Below are positions 53,362 to 63,900 of a DNA stretch of 64,000 bases, in pieces. The DNA is from Symsagittifera roscoffensis (taxonomy: Eukaryota > Xenacoelomorpha > Acoela > Convolutidae): assembly GCF_963678635.1 (NCBI RefSeq), contig NW_026970841.1, positions 1 through 64,000 of the forward strand. The letters are read 5' to 3'. The position numbers were made by a program, and so were the translations under genes. How positions within the stretch are numbered: position 1 is the stretch's first letter; each line of letters opens with the position of its first letter. The notes under the pieces were generated by a model. That model had not been told where the DNA came from. It saw nothing but the letters and a program-made list of their open reading frames with translations, and ran no database searches.

Positions 53362-56300
53362 ATGCAGCGGATTAAACTAGTGATAGTGGGGGACGGGGCG
53401 GTGGGGAAGTCGTGTCTGCTCATTCGATACACCACCAATGCTTTCCCACAAGAATATGTGCCCACAGTATTCGACAACTACATGGCCAATGTTATTGTAG
53501 ACGGCAAGCCAATCAGTTTGGGACTATGGGACACTGCAGGCCAAGAAGACTACGACAGACTTAGGTTCTAAACTTTTCGCTTGTAGAACCACCGTCGAAA
53601 AATTCGGGAGAACATGTTTTGATCATGTTTTCTAACCCTGCAGAACCGCCTTAAAACATTCCCAACTTAATTTTTGAATGATTTTGTTTTGTATAGGCCC
53701 TGGTTAAGCTTTAAGAACAAGTAGTTTTGGAGAGAATCATTCGGTTATTTGATTCAGTCACTTTTTAATTTTTTCTAGACCCCTGTCCTATCCGCAGACG
53801 GATGTTTTCATGTTGGCTTACGCAACAGCTTCAAAAACCTCATTTGACAACGTTGAGCACCGGTGGATACAAGAATTAAGACACCACTGTCCCGAGACGC
53901 CTGTTGTCATCGTGGGACTAAAGTCGGATCTGAAACCGAAAGTCACGACCAAGGAAGGCAAAGCTATGGCCTCAAAATTGGGATGCGCATTCGCCGAATG
54001 TAGTTCATTGAATGGTAATGGAGTTCAGCAAGTTATGGATTTGGCCTTAAGATCAGCCGTTCGTGAAGCCGAGACACGATTCAAGCAAAAACGAGGGCCG
54101 GCAGCCTTCATTCCTAACTTTGGAGGCTTTTCGTTTGATAGGTTCTCAACGGACAAGCTGAGAGCATTTTTTGGCAAAGTCAAACCGGAGTTGCCGGAGC
54201 CTCCAGTCATGCCGGAGGCGGGAAAAGCGCCTCAAATTAACATCATTTTACCAGACACTGCAGGTGATTTCTCAAAACAAATAATTGTTTTAAAGTTTAA
54301 ACCCTAAGTCTTAGTTAAATTCAAAATTTTTTTGAATGATTTTATGAATTATTCGCGGTCTACCGGCAGAGTTTTAGCAGCAAACATACCAGAATGCATT
54401 GTTAGTACCTTTTTTGGGTGTTGAAACATAGTACTGGTAAAACAGGCTGCTTTTTCAAATCAAAGAAAACTCGTAAGATGCAACGATTGCCCTTACAAGT
54501 CCATACACAATTACCCGACGCTAATATATCTCTTTAAAGCGATTGCTATGATGCACAATGTTTGATAGCTGATATGAAGAGACTTCTGAACTTGGACGAC
54601 AGCAGTAAGGACGTGAAGTTTCAACTGGAGGACGGGGCCGTGGTCTGGGCCCATAAGATCCTCCTGGCCTCCTCAAGTCACCTGTTCCGAACTCTATTCC
54701 AGCTGGACTCCACTCATCTTTTTTCTGGCCGTCCTGACATGACTCTTCCAGAGGAACGACTGAGCCAGGACCTCACTCAAAAACTGAAGTATGAAAGATA
54801 CAATAAGTTGCTCAGATATGTCGCATTTGTTTTCGTTTGATGCGAAGATACAGCACTCTCACCCTAATTTGTACAACATAGTTACCTTCGAAATCTATTC
54901 TTTAATAGATGCTCGGGTTCTTTTGAGAAGTTTCTCGAAAAAAAAACTTAGTTTTGAAAACTTTTTTCTGAACCATCGGTGATCTTATGTACTTTTACGA
55001 AACTTTTGAAATGAAGTCACCGTGAAATCACAAAGAGAGAAAAAAATTTCGGAAATTGTGAGAGAACTGAATACTCATCCTATCATAGGCGCGTCCAGGT
55101 TCGAAATAAATTTCTGCGCGGAAGCGGGGTTTTAGAAAAAAAACAGATCGAAAATTTCGTTTTCTTAGAAGTTCTTGACAAAAACAAGGTTTTTTGGCGT
55201 GTGCTGCCTGCCCCCACGTCATACGTTTTCCTGGTTAAGCGACACAAACTCTGATGATAGCAAGTGTGATGATCACGGATGTTGTATAAATAAATATATA
55301 TTATTTTCAGAGAAAGGAGTTTCCCTGTCGCTGGAATCGTCTCACTCTCGGAGTCCCGCTTGAACGACGGATCATTATGTTCATTAGTGTCAATGGATGA
55401 GTCAGTTACCCTTGACGTCATGAAAGGCATCTGTTTTTTGTTTAGACTTCCCGTATAACCTCTATGTCTTAAGCCAACGCCAAACTCAAAACCTCGAACT
55501 TGCTAAAGCATGAAGCAGTTCGCTATCTATGTTCCGAACCACATAATAAAACTACAATCCCCGGAAAATAAGACCGCAAAAAAACACTAATAGTATAATT
55601 TTTTTGTTCGACCATTTGAAAAGTGGGGAGGAACTTTGTATTGGGTGTGTTTTAGTTTTTTCTTTCTCTTTGTTTTCCACAAAAAGTAATGTACCACAAA
55701 TAGTAATTGGAATTGGTCGAGTGATATATCACATTAAATTCCTTTCAATCGTAATCCGATCATTAAAAAATTCCAAATTTTTTTTCAGTGTCGAAAACCG
55801 GTTTGGAATTTTTGATTTTTGGTGTAACTTCAAACTAATATGGTGTGAGCGCTTAGGCTTACAATAGATTATTTCGTATTCGGGTGTGTTTTAGTTTTTT
55901 TCTTTTTGTTTTCCACGCAAAATTAGCTACCACAAATAATCATTGGACTGGGTTGATTGATATATCATATTAAAGCCTTTTTACTCGAAATTTGAACCAC
56001 GTCAAGAAATTTCCAAATTTTTTTCCCGGTGTCAAGAAAAACCGGTTCAAAATCTTAATTCGAGCAAAATAAGCAAGCAAGCAGACTTACATGCTGAATT
56101 ATGCCTGATTTAAGACCTTAATTTTTAATTTTAAGCAAATGAAACTTTTTTTAAGAGTTTTTTTAAGCTTCATTTCGAGAACCAAAAACTTCAAAAAATT
56201 TTCCGCAAAAATTTTTGAAAAAAAAACTTAATTTTTTAAAGTTTTTTTTCAGTCATTTTTCTGAAAACGTTTTAGTCCTTTTGCCTACATTACTATGATT

Positions 56301-58812
56301 GTCTAATATACCTAAAATATATTTTTATGTCAAATCCTTTTATCCCTCCAAGCAGAAAAACTTAACTAATTTGGAAAAAATTCTAAACCGTAGTTTTCTA
56401 CAGACTATGGTCGGAACATTCTGTGCTACTGCACAGTAACTGACTATCCATGTTTAAGCTTATTTTAAGCCGTAAAAAATTAAGTTTTACCCAAAAAAGT
56501 AGTCTTCGGAGTTTTTTAGCGTCAATTTGTAAACAAAGATAAAAAGTTCCAAAAATTTCTGCAGAAAAAGGTTTTGAAAATTTAAAAACTTTTTGTTGCA
56601 GTTTTTTTAATTTTTGCTAATCAATTTTCGAATGGCCTTTTTATTTCTACTATGACTGTCAAATAAGCCTAAGCTTTGTTTCGATCAGATCTTTTTATCA
56701 CACCATTCAGAAAAAAACGACACTAATTTGAAAAAAAAAATCATTTTTCTAAGACTGTGGTCGGAACATTCTGCGCTTCTTGCCCACAAACCGGCAAAAC
56801 TTGTTATACTTTTGCAAATTTTTGCAAAAAGTTCATAGTGCTAGGTTATGTACGTTACTCATAAATACATGTAAATCAAAGTATTTGGGGGTCTAAATTT
56901 AAATTGATCCATTGGCTTCCAGAAGTTCTCCACTTTCTATACTGTGGTCTTCCTTCCTCAAATCTCAACTCAAACCTAATTCCTCAAATTAAGAGAATTT
57001 CCGCCGACATTTGTGCTCCAAAACTATTCGACGCCCTGGACAATATGGAGAAAAAGGAAGACGAGTTTTTCAACGACAGTATTCAGTTGTTTTTGAACGA
57101 CAGAACGAGTGTAATGTGTGAACGACTTTTCTTCAACAAAGCAGCCTTGTGTGACATGGTGGTTTTGGCGGGTAAAACTGAATTCCACGTAAACAGATGT
57201 GTGCTCAGGTTGGTCTTTTTTTCAATCACGTTAGTTTTTTTTTATCGAATCTGCTTCGAGCAACTGGTCTTGTCTTGCCCGTCAAGAACTTCAAGTTCAA
57301 CATTCAAGCACAAGAGACACTTAATGGTGTAAAGGATTCACTGAAATCTCATTTGGCTTTTCCTAGTTCATTTCGAGAAGATCTGGCGGTTTAAGGTCAA
57401 GGTCAGACGTGTTTAACGGGATGTTGAGTGGGAATTTCCTGGAAAACACGAATGGAGTACTGAAGATGGAGAGCAGATTCGCGCCCGAGGATGTCTCTGC
57501 TTTTCTCCAGTTTCTCTACAGTGGACACTCGGACTACCTGGAAAACGAGTCCTGTAAGAGTACTCAATAAAAAAGAAAGAAATTTGAACAAAACTGGAGT
57601 TTTTTGTAGAAAAGATGATATAAACAGGGAATAGTTTACCAGCCCAGACTAGATTGAAACTCAATTGAAATACAAAAAAAAACGTTCCTTATAGTTCTGA
57701 AAAATGAAGAGAAGTTATGTGGCTTGTTAAAATATATTTTCAATCGCTGCAGATTTCAATCGATAAATCCTCTAAGTATAAAAATCTTATAAGTTTTTCA
57801 TGATAAGATATCAGTAAAAGTTTCCTGCTTTATAAAACTGTATATTACCCTAAATTATTTATTGTTGCGAGTTGTCGCTTTTCCTTGAATTTTACGAGTT
57901 GGCTAATTTTGCGAGTTTTAACTTTGTTCAGAGATTGTTTTAGGTGATCTGCAGAGCGTGATTGAGTTGTCTGAGATGTACTTAATACCCTCCCTCAAGA
58001 ACAGATGTGAACTGTATATGACTAAGAGGGTGGACAAAGCGTGTGCAGTGTCCATAGAGAGAAGTGAAGTGGACTGCATTGAGCTGCTCATGTTCGCTGA
58101 CCTCTTCAACTGTCATTTCCTCACACAGTGGTATGTGTAAGACAAGTGTCTATACTCAGTCAATTTACAAATCTCATCTCCGAACCAACTTCCTCTCCAG
58201 ATCCCAATGTCTTTTATGTAATGAGTTATCAAATTGTCTCAAAATCGATTTATTTTTCGTGTTTATAAAATTATCTCTTGAGAATATTTTTTTTGACAAA
58301 AATGGAAAATTTAAACGGCCAATAAACTTTTAGAATTGTTTTTAAAAAAGATTTTTCGACATTGGCAGCAAATAATAATGATGAATTTGCTCCCCTTTTG
58401 CTTATTAATTATGTTTGAAACGATGCACTGGCAACCACAGAGTACATAATATTACATACCAGCAAAACCTGCTAAAAAATTCGAGCTTTGATCAGACATT
58501 GTTTTCTGGATTCGTTGGCATCATTCTTTATCAATACATTGTAGGTGCCGTCACTTCATATCCACAAACTATCTCATCTTTTCCAAGAAAAACAACTTCG
58601 CATCGCTTCCGGTCGAACACAAAGACTTCATAAATGAGCATCAATGGCCGCCTGTCAGTTACCTGGAAGATGTGAAAAGCTACGAGGCCAAGCTAGAGGC
58701 CCTCCACAAGAAAGGAGGCAAAAAGAAACAACTTAAGACCCTGCAACACTCACAGGATGTCTCAAACGATGATATCAATCAACAGCAAAATGCTGCAACA
58801 AATGTGCTGTAA
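53362..58812 (+). CDS. RHOBTB: RhoBTB: atypical Rho GTPase with two BTB domains (8 coding exons, 640 aa)
   Basis: Exons: 53,362-53,564; 53,779-54,263; 54,569-54,788; 55,311-55,426; 56,923-57,208; 57,396-57,553; 57,944-58,130; 58,545-58,812, summing to 641 codons with stop. Introns are GT-AG except intron 4, which reads as GC-AG (AAAG|GCATCT). Residues 1-178 are a Rac-like GTPase: GDGAVGKS (10-17), PTVFDNY with Thr35, [20 protein letters not shown] with Gln61, a changed G4 motif LKSD (115-118), and ECSSL. The Rho insert helix is missing (about 15 residues short between G4 and ECS). BTB1 spans about 240-350, split by a spacer and ending [15 protein letters not shown]2 spans about 410-500 ([25 protein letters not shown]), followed by a BACK-like part. 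The tail (553-640) has the family motif HQWPPVSYL. There is no CAAX box. Known family role: Cullin-3 ubiquitin ligase adaptor. The exon 3 acceptor (GATAG|CT) is the least certain; exon 3 could begin at 54,540. Confidence 0.92.
55427..56922 (+). other. RhoBTB intron 4, built from local tandem duplications
   Basis: A 1,496 bp intron. One pair of diverged copies has GGGTGTGTTTTAGTTTTTTC at about 55,643 and 55,882 (offset about 240 bp), each followed by GATATATCA and ACCGGTT. A second pair ends in GGTCGGAACATTCTG at about 56,409 and 56,763 (offset about 354 bp). Several frames here, such as 55,604-55,867, are non-coding. Confidence 0.75.
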
Positions 58813-58974
58813 AAACTGAAGAGAACCCTTTTTATAATGTAACGTAATCACTAATGTAATGTTTCAGTGTTCAGTCTTAGTTAAAAATTAGGTTAATGTT
58901 TTACATTTACATATATTTTTTTTCTTCAGAAATTTTTTTTCCAAATACGAAGCACGACTAAAGGTAATTGGTTG
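58813..58974 (+). other. Probable 3' UTR of RhoBTB
   Basis: AT-rich sequence directly after the TAA stop, including TAATGTAACGTAATCACTAA. I see no canonical AATAAA signal before the adjacent transposon, so the cleavage site is not placed. Confidence 0.4.
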
Positions 58975-59236
58975 CAGGGGCTGATCTAGGTTTTTCTCGA
59001 GAGGGGGAGGGTTTCAAAAATTTGTCGAAATTTTGTCGACTTTTTTTAGGTCGACCAAATTGATTTTGCGAGCTTTCCCAGAGCACTAAAAAGACTCTGT
59101 TTTAGATTTGGCTAAATTTTACTGCGCCGCAGGCAAAACTGAAAAAAGGCCGAAAAAACGCCTTTAAAAAATTTTCAGGGTCCGTCGACAAAAATTCATA
59201 TCTCAAAATAGTATAAAGGGGGTCAAATTCCTGAGA
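58975..59236. mobile_element. hAT-like MITE, copy 3, one end missing
   Basis: Begins CAGGGGCTGATCTAGG and follows the same internal order as copy 2: GTCGACTTTTTTTAGGTCGA, AAAAAGACTCTGTTTTAG, CGCCTTTAAAAAATTTTCAG, AAAGGGGGTCAAATTCCTGAG. It is internally shorter and ends at the same internal point as copy 2. Confidence 0.75.
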
Positions 59237-59338
59237 GAAAATCGTCTAAACAAGCTTAAATAAAACAATCTATTATCAAACCTGTAGAAGATAAGCAACA
59301 GTTACATATTTCGTCGAGAACATCTGTGAGCAAATTGA

Positions 59339-59943
59339 GACACGCATTGTCGATATGTGACCAAAGTTCGAGATGCTATAGAAGCTGTTGCTTTTCTGTA
59401 TGAAACACATGTGAAAAAAGTGGTCAAATACCCACATTTGAAAAAACTTTCACTCTCAGACGTGATTTTTACTTTCGATTTTCTTTTTTCTTTTAAAATG
59501 GACCGGTCTTCTTGCTCAAAAATTGATGATTATTTCTTCAGAGCAGCATTAAATCTTTCGCAAAGTCAGTGGCTGAAAAACAGATGGGAATCCTGGATAA
59601 AATCTGTAATATGCAACCACATTAATTGCGCTAAGGCGGCGGTTAAATTTCTTGCCCTTATGAATAACCTCATAAATTGTGGTTGCATAAGTAATATGGC
59701 TCTCCAAGAATATCAAAGGTAGGAAAAAAGAGTAGACAAGTAAGCGAAGTGTTATTTAGTCCTGCGGCAACATCTACAAAGCCAAACATACCTGAAGATG
59801 ATTTCGTTTCGGACAGCACACTTGAGTACGAAATCTCTCAAATTATGGAGATCGCGCATCAACAAAAGCCAGCTACTGGTGTGTCATCAATACTTGGAAA
59901 CAATGTTTTCAGTGGGAATGCGGTGATGAACATGACCAAATAA
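59339..59943 (+). CDS. Candidate gene fragment, unidentified
   Basis: Protein-like plus-strand segments. Segment A, up to 59,461, reads VRDAIEAVAFLYETHVKK... and ends LSLSD. An 80 bp GT-AG intron (59,462-59,541, pyrimidine-rich, ending TTTCTTCAG) would join it in phase 0 to segment B, SSIKSFAKSVAEKQMG..., up to about 59,605. The intron is also open in frame A, so reading straight through to 59,722 is possible instead. Segment C, in the same frame as B, is open from about 59,701 to the TAA at 59,941-59,943 (FSPAATSTKPNIPEDDF... NAVMNMTK). I cannot find a clean B-to-C junction. It could be a short 3' gene part or a decayed copy. No family recognised. It lies about 530 bp downstream of RhoBTB on the same strand. 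Confidence 0.35.
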
Positions 59944-61060
59944 ATCAAAATCCTTCATTCTGTTTCAATGAAAAATGAAATTCCGTTTTTCAACTGTGCA
60001 TTTATTAACTGTGCATTATTTAGCAATGGTTGATTTAAGTTTTAGAATTGTTCAAATAAGGTACCTAAACATATTGAACAAGTTTGGTTTATATTGTTGA
60101 AAAATTGTCAAAGAGCAAAAAGTTTTAGGAAATCGAAACGAAAGCTGATTTTTTGTAAAGCAAATTACAGAATAAACAAATCTTTTTAGAAGTCATGTTA
60201 AAATCTCTTACGCTTCTTTTTAGGAATCATTTGTTGAATGTAAAAAAGTCAAACTCAAGAAGCAAAACAGCCAGCGGTGAAAAACCTTATACAACTTTTC
60301 ACAAGCATCAGTGCCTTAACGTTTGAAAAGATTCAGTCAATCAAATTTAAAAAATACTTTAAGTTTTGGCAAGCTGACTCACTTGACTGTTTTGGCAAAT
60401 TGACCTTCCGGCACGTTGACATCCTTTAATTCACATTTTCAAAAAAGTTCAATTCATATCTACTTTTCCTAATGAAAATAAAATAATGATCTGACATACG
60501 CTATCAAAAATGGTCTGTTTTTCAAAACAATCGTTATTGGATAAAAGAAACTCAACGCTTAAAGAATTAGCAAACAGAATTTCGTAGGAAGTTAAAATTG
60601 ACGCAGGGAGTGGAAAAATGAAAAAAAGTGTAAAAAAATATAAGTTTTTTGAAGAGGTCCTAATCAGGTTGACTATGGGCATTCAAAATTTGGTGACAGA
60701 ATTTTTTTATAGATTTCAAAAACACTGCCGGGCATTTAAAAGAAAAAAAAGCAATATTGATGAGCAATTGTTTGATAAATTTAACCCAATAAGTAAATTT
60801 TTGTTTCGCTGCGAAACCTGAAAGTTACAACCCAGTTCCGCAACTTTGAGTTAATCAAGTTTTTCAAAATCTATACACTTTCCTTATTCAAGATATTGAG
60901 TTCGCCTAAAATGGAGTTCGCCTTCAATTAACACAGAGTTAAATCGGAGTCTCGCTTCACCGCGATTCAACGAGATACATCACTTGAGATGCAACGAAAG
61001 CGTAGCCTTGCAAGCTACCAAATAGGCAGGGCAATTGACAAAGTTAATTAAAAAAACTTG
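59944..61060. other. AT-rich intergenic sequence, nothing firm
   Basis: Frames at 60,449-60,682 (minus) and 60,618-60,821 (plus) are A/T-driven and have no recognisable features. CACTTGACTGTTTTGGC and related strings near 60,380 are not repeated regularly. No RNA gene seen. Confidence 0.4.
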
Positions 61061-61450
61061 AAAAACGACAAATTCAATCTCAGAAAAACACTCGAGAAAA
61101 AACAATAAAAACATAAAACAAGCTTTCGAGATTTTCCAACTATTCACTTAGCCAACAGCACGTAGTTAGACATCAAGTGATCCAAAAAAACGACAAAAGA
61201 AATTGTTGTCATGAAGTAGAATAAAAAATCATAATTTTATTGGAAATACGAAAAATTCAATCTTAGAAAACAGAGAACATCACGTGGTAGGACGCTAATT
61301 GATTCGAAAACCAAACAAATTCGAACGAAATTGCTGTCATAAAAAATTTTGATTGTTTTTGAAATACGAAAGTTCCATCTCAGAAAAACCAACGAGAAAC
61401 AACCAATTCTTCTTTAAGTCAAGGAACGTAGTTGCAAGAGTTGGCAAGTA
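61061..61450. repeat. Degenerate tandem repeat, about three copies
   Basis: Diverged copies with the pattern ATACGAAA(A)(A)TTC(A)ATCT(C/T)AGAAAA occur at about 61,058, 61,247 and 61,367. They are associated with ACGTAGTT or ACGTGGTAG and AAATTG(T/C)TGTCAT. Spacing is uneven (about 190 and 120 bp). No coding capacity. Confidence 0.5.
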
Positions 61451-61663
61451 ATCCAGTTCAAAATTCGGTTCATTCAAGATCTGTCAGAGAAGTCTAAGAA
61501 TCGAGTTAGTTCCAGTGTCTGCGATTGACAGGGGGGATCACCTGAGGAGAACAAAGTGCCCGATAGGATGATTTACTAAGGAGACATGACAGGTGTCTCG
61601 TATCATTCTCTGGTTCAGACAGACAATCTGAGTTAGATGAAAATTTTTAGTTTGCCAAGAAAA

Positions 61664-61721
61664 CAGATTTCGACTGGAATTGAACTGCCGAGCTTTGTAG
61701 TTTCAAGCATTAGTCTTACAG
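61664..61721 (-). repeat. tRNA-like remnant 1 (SINE-type)
   Basis: On the minus strand the segment has a B-box-like GTTCAATTCC (61,676-61,685) preceded by CTTGAAACTACAAAGCTCGG, which resembles an anticodon arm plus variable region. The acceptor stem does not close, so it is not a working tRNA gene. It aligns well with the segment at 61,834. Confidence 0.4.
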
Positions 61722-61833
61722 AAACTTGGAAAAAACTGAACCTTCGAAAAAATTTGGGTTTTAAGCCGACAAAAACATGCAGACGGACGATAGATAGAAA
61801 GAACACAAAGACTCTTGTTAACAAAAAAAACAA

Positions 61834-61900
61834 CATATCCCGGCCGAATTCGAACTACAAGCTTTTGCCGTCTCAAGTAGTTCGGTTACTTCTGCGCCGC
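61834..61900 (-). repeat. tRNA-like remnant 2 (SINE-type)
   Basis: On the minus strand it reads GCGGCGCAGAAGTAACCGAA, then ACTTGAGACGGCAAAAGCTT, then GTTCGAATTC (B box, 61,846-61,855). It shares most positions with the remnant about 180 bp away, in the same orientation, so both probably come from one tRNA-derived SINE family. Stems are imperfect and a functional tRNA is unlikely. The plus frame 61,637-61,912 runs across both and is not a gene. Confidence 0.45.
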
Positions 61901-61935
61901 ATGATTGATTGAGTCTGAATTTATAATTAACAAGC

Positions 61936-62037
61936 GGTAACCAAGCCGAAAATACCTGAGCAAAAACCCTTCAAGACGAAAAAAATATAAACTAATAGCA
62001 AAATTTTTAAGTTTCCTTTTCCCTCAGAACACACACA
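61936..62037. repeat. Dispersed repeat, copy 1
   Basis: Matches 63,901-64,000 in the same orientation: GGTAACCAAGCCGAAAATAC / GGTAACAAAGACAAAAATAC, AAACCCTT(C/T)AAGAC, a poly-A stretch, and an end in CTCA(G/A)AACACAC. Confidence 0.6.
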
Positions 62038-62039
62038 CA

Positions 62040-63580
62040 TAAAAACACAAAAAATTATCGGTACACAAAATAAACCGAAAAATAAAAAAGAAGAAAAAAA
62101 AACATTAAAATTTATCAAATCGAGTTGGGAAAATTACAATCCATCTAAGAATCAAAACTCGATTCGACCGTTTTTTAAACATACTTAAAAACTACCAGAC
62201 CAATTGCTGACAAAACTATATCAAAATGATCCTCCTACGTAGAACAGCAAATTTTTAGAAGAGCACAACCTCCAAAAAACTGCGCGAAATTGCGCAAAAA
62301 AACTGTGCTACAACTGCGTGCGCAAAGAACTGCGCGAAACGAAATTTTGGTGTTTTATAAAGTAAAAACGGTTTTTTTGCCATCAACCACAGTATATTCT
62401 CTTGCGTAGGTTTTTGCATTTTTTCGTTTATTGGAGATTCATTAAGCTGAGCAAGAGGCTCCTTTTGATATAACTTTTTTATCAACTAACTTGGTAGTTT
62501 TAGGGTAAACCTTGATTAAATGAAAAAAACCAAGTTACCAAATTTACCAAAAACCACCGAAAAAAAAATCAATGTTTTGGAGTCAACAAAATATAGAAGA
62601 CTATGATTTTCTTAAATTTTGTTGGACTTCACAACTGCTCACTTTGGAAACAGAGAATTGAAATTTTGGCTCCTTTATTAGCGGAAATATGTGTTCTCAT
62701 TAATTACGTGAATCAAAATGGGTACACTCATCAGGGCATGGGTGAGAAAAAAACTTTTCATGGTCAAGCAAGGTCAAGGATGCCAGGATCCAATTCGAAA
62801 GCTCAATTATGAAACTCAGTTTAGGGTAACCAAAGATAAGGAAAAATTTTATTAAAAAAACTGCGAATGTTCATGAATCGTAAAACTTTAGAGCCTACGG
62901 TATGGAACTTTATACTATCTTTTTCTCAGCCCAGTTTGAGTTTTCGGTTCCGTATTTCGACCACTTGTTTTGAATCAGATATTTCGGTTGGCCAAAAATT
63001 CCGTAGTCGCGTAGGACTTCTAGAAGAAGTTAAGCTCGAATTAAAAAAATCAAACTGAATCAAAACAAGCAAACTTGAGTTGAAAGTGGAAAATCTGAAT
63101 CTTTGAAAAATTTTATATGTCCCTAGATATACTAATTTCACAATGAACTTTATGCACTTCTTCTGCATTAAGTTTTTAGCCATTTTTCTCGATTAAAAAA
63201 CAAAAACGAAAAAAGGCATTACGGCCTTTATAAGTGATTACAAACATTAGATCCAGTTTCATTAATGTTTTTCCTGAAAAAATAATTAAAACACTTCCGA
63301 ATACAAAGTTCTTTTGCATTATCAATGGTTGGAACAAAAAAGAAAAAAGCTAGATAAACTCGAATACAATATTTTTCTCACACTTTTCAATGGTCGGAAC
63401 AAAAAGCATCAACGAAATTTTTTAAATTTTGGTTCTATAAGCAATGAGATTGTGACATGCACTTGAAAATTAGAATGGGATCGGATCTGATTTGCACCAC
63501 GGATCTGAAGGTTTCACTTTAACGGCCATGAAAAACGGGTTGATTACTGCGCAAAAAAATACAAACACTTAAATCTGAAA
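62040..63580. other. AT-rich intergenic sequence, no supported gene
   Basis: Contains a short GC-rich patch with repeated CTGCGCGAAA (about 62,280 and 62,331). Frames at 62,603-62,812 and 62,867-63,058 have no recognisable features. A loosely repeated (C/T)AATGGT(T/C)GGAACAAAAA string occurs at about 63,324 and 63,389. Confidence 0.4.
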
Positions 63581-63676
63581 CAAATGTTTGCGCGATTTTT
63601 CATCAAATGAGTTTTTGCGTGGCATTACTTGCTTCAAATTCCGTTACATAAGTCTCATTCAGCTATTGTTTTGCAG

Positions 63677-63788
63677 AAAACCTCAAGCTTGGTTGGAATG
63701 GTTGTCGCGGTTGCTTAGTCGGCACATCGAAAAGCCTATTGAAGGAATTGTTTCGCGCCATTTGCGATTGAGAAAAAGAAAAAAGTGA
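63677..63788 (+). other. Possible terminal exon, unidentified
   Basis: A good acceptor (CTATTGTTTTGCAG, ending 63,676) precedes a short open stretch reading KPQAWLEWLSRLLSRHIEKP and a basic tail RLRKRKK before a stop at 63,786-63,788. No upstream exon can be matched to it, so this is only a hint of a gene. Confidence 0.2.
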
Positions 63789-63900
63789 AATGAAAACTCG
63801 AAAATGTCAAAAAAGTTAGAATCATGAAAAAAACTTGTTTTGAAACAAAAACATGCTAACACAAAAAATTGAAATTAGAAGCAGAAGATCATGTACCCAC

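Noticed and set aside
53256-54210. Minus-strand frames opposite RhoBTB exons 1 and 2
   Set aside because: They are shadows of conserved coding sequence on the plus strand.
54264-54307. Continuation of RhoBTB exon 2 to the in-frame stop ([10 protein letters not shown])
   Set aside because: A strong donor (GCAG|GTGATT) precedes it and the BTB domains follow in downstream exons; the continuation is intron.
61834-61900. Functional tRNA gene
   Set aside because: The B box is present but the acceptor and T stems do not pair properly.
61637-61912. Plus-strand frame of 91 codons
   Set aside because: It runs through two tRNA-like remnants and has no protein features.
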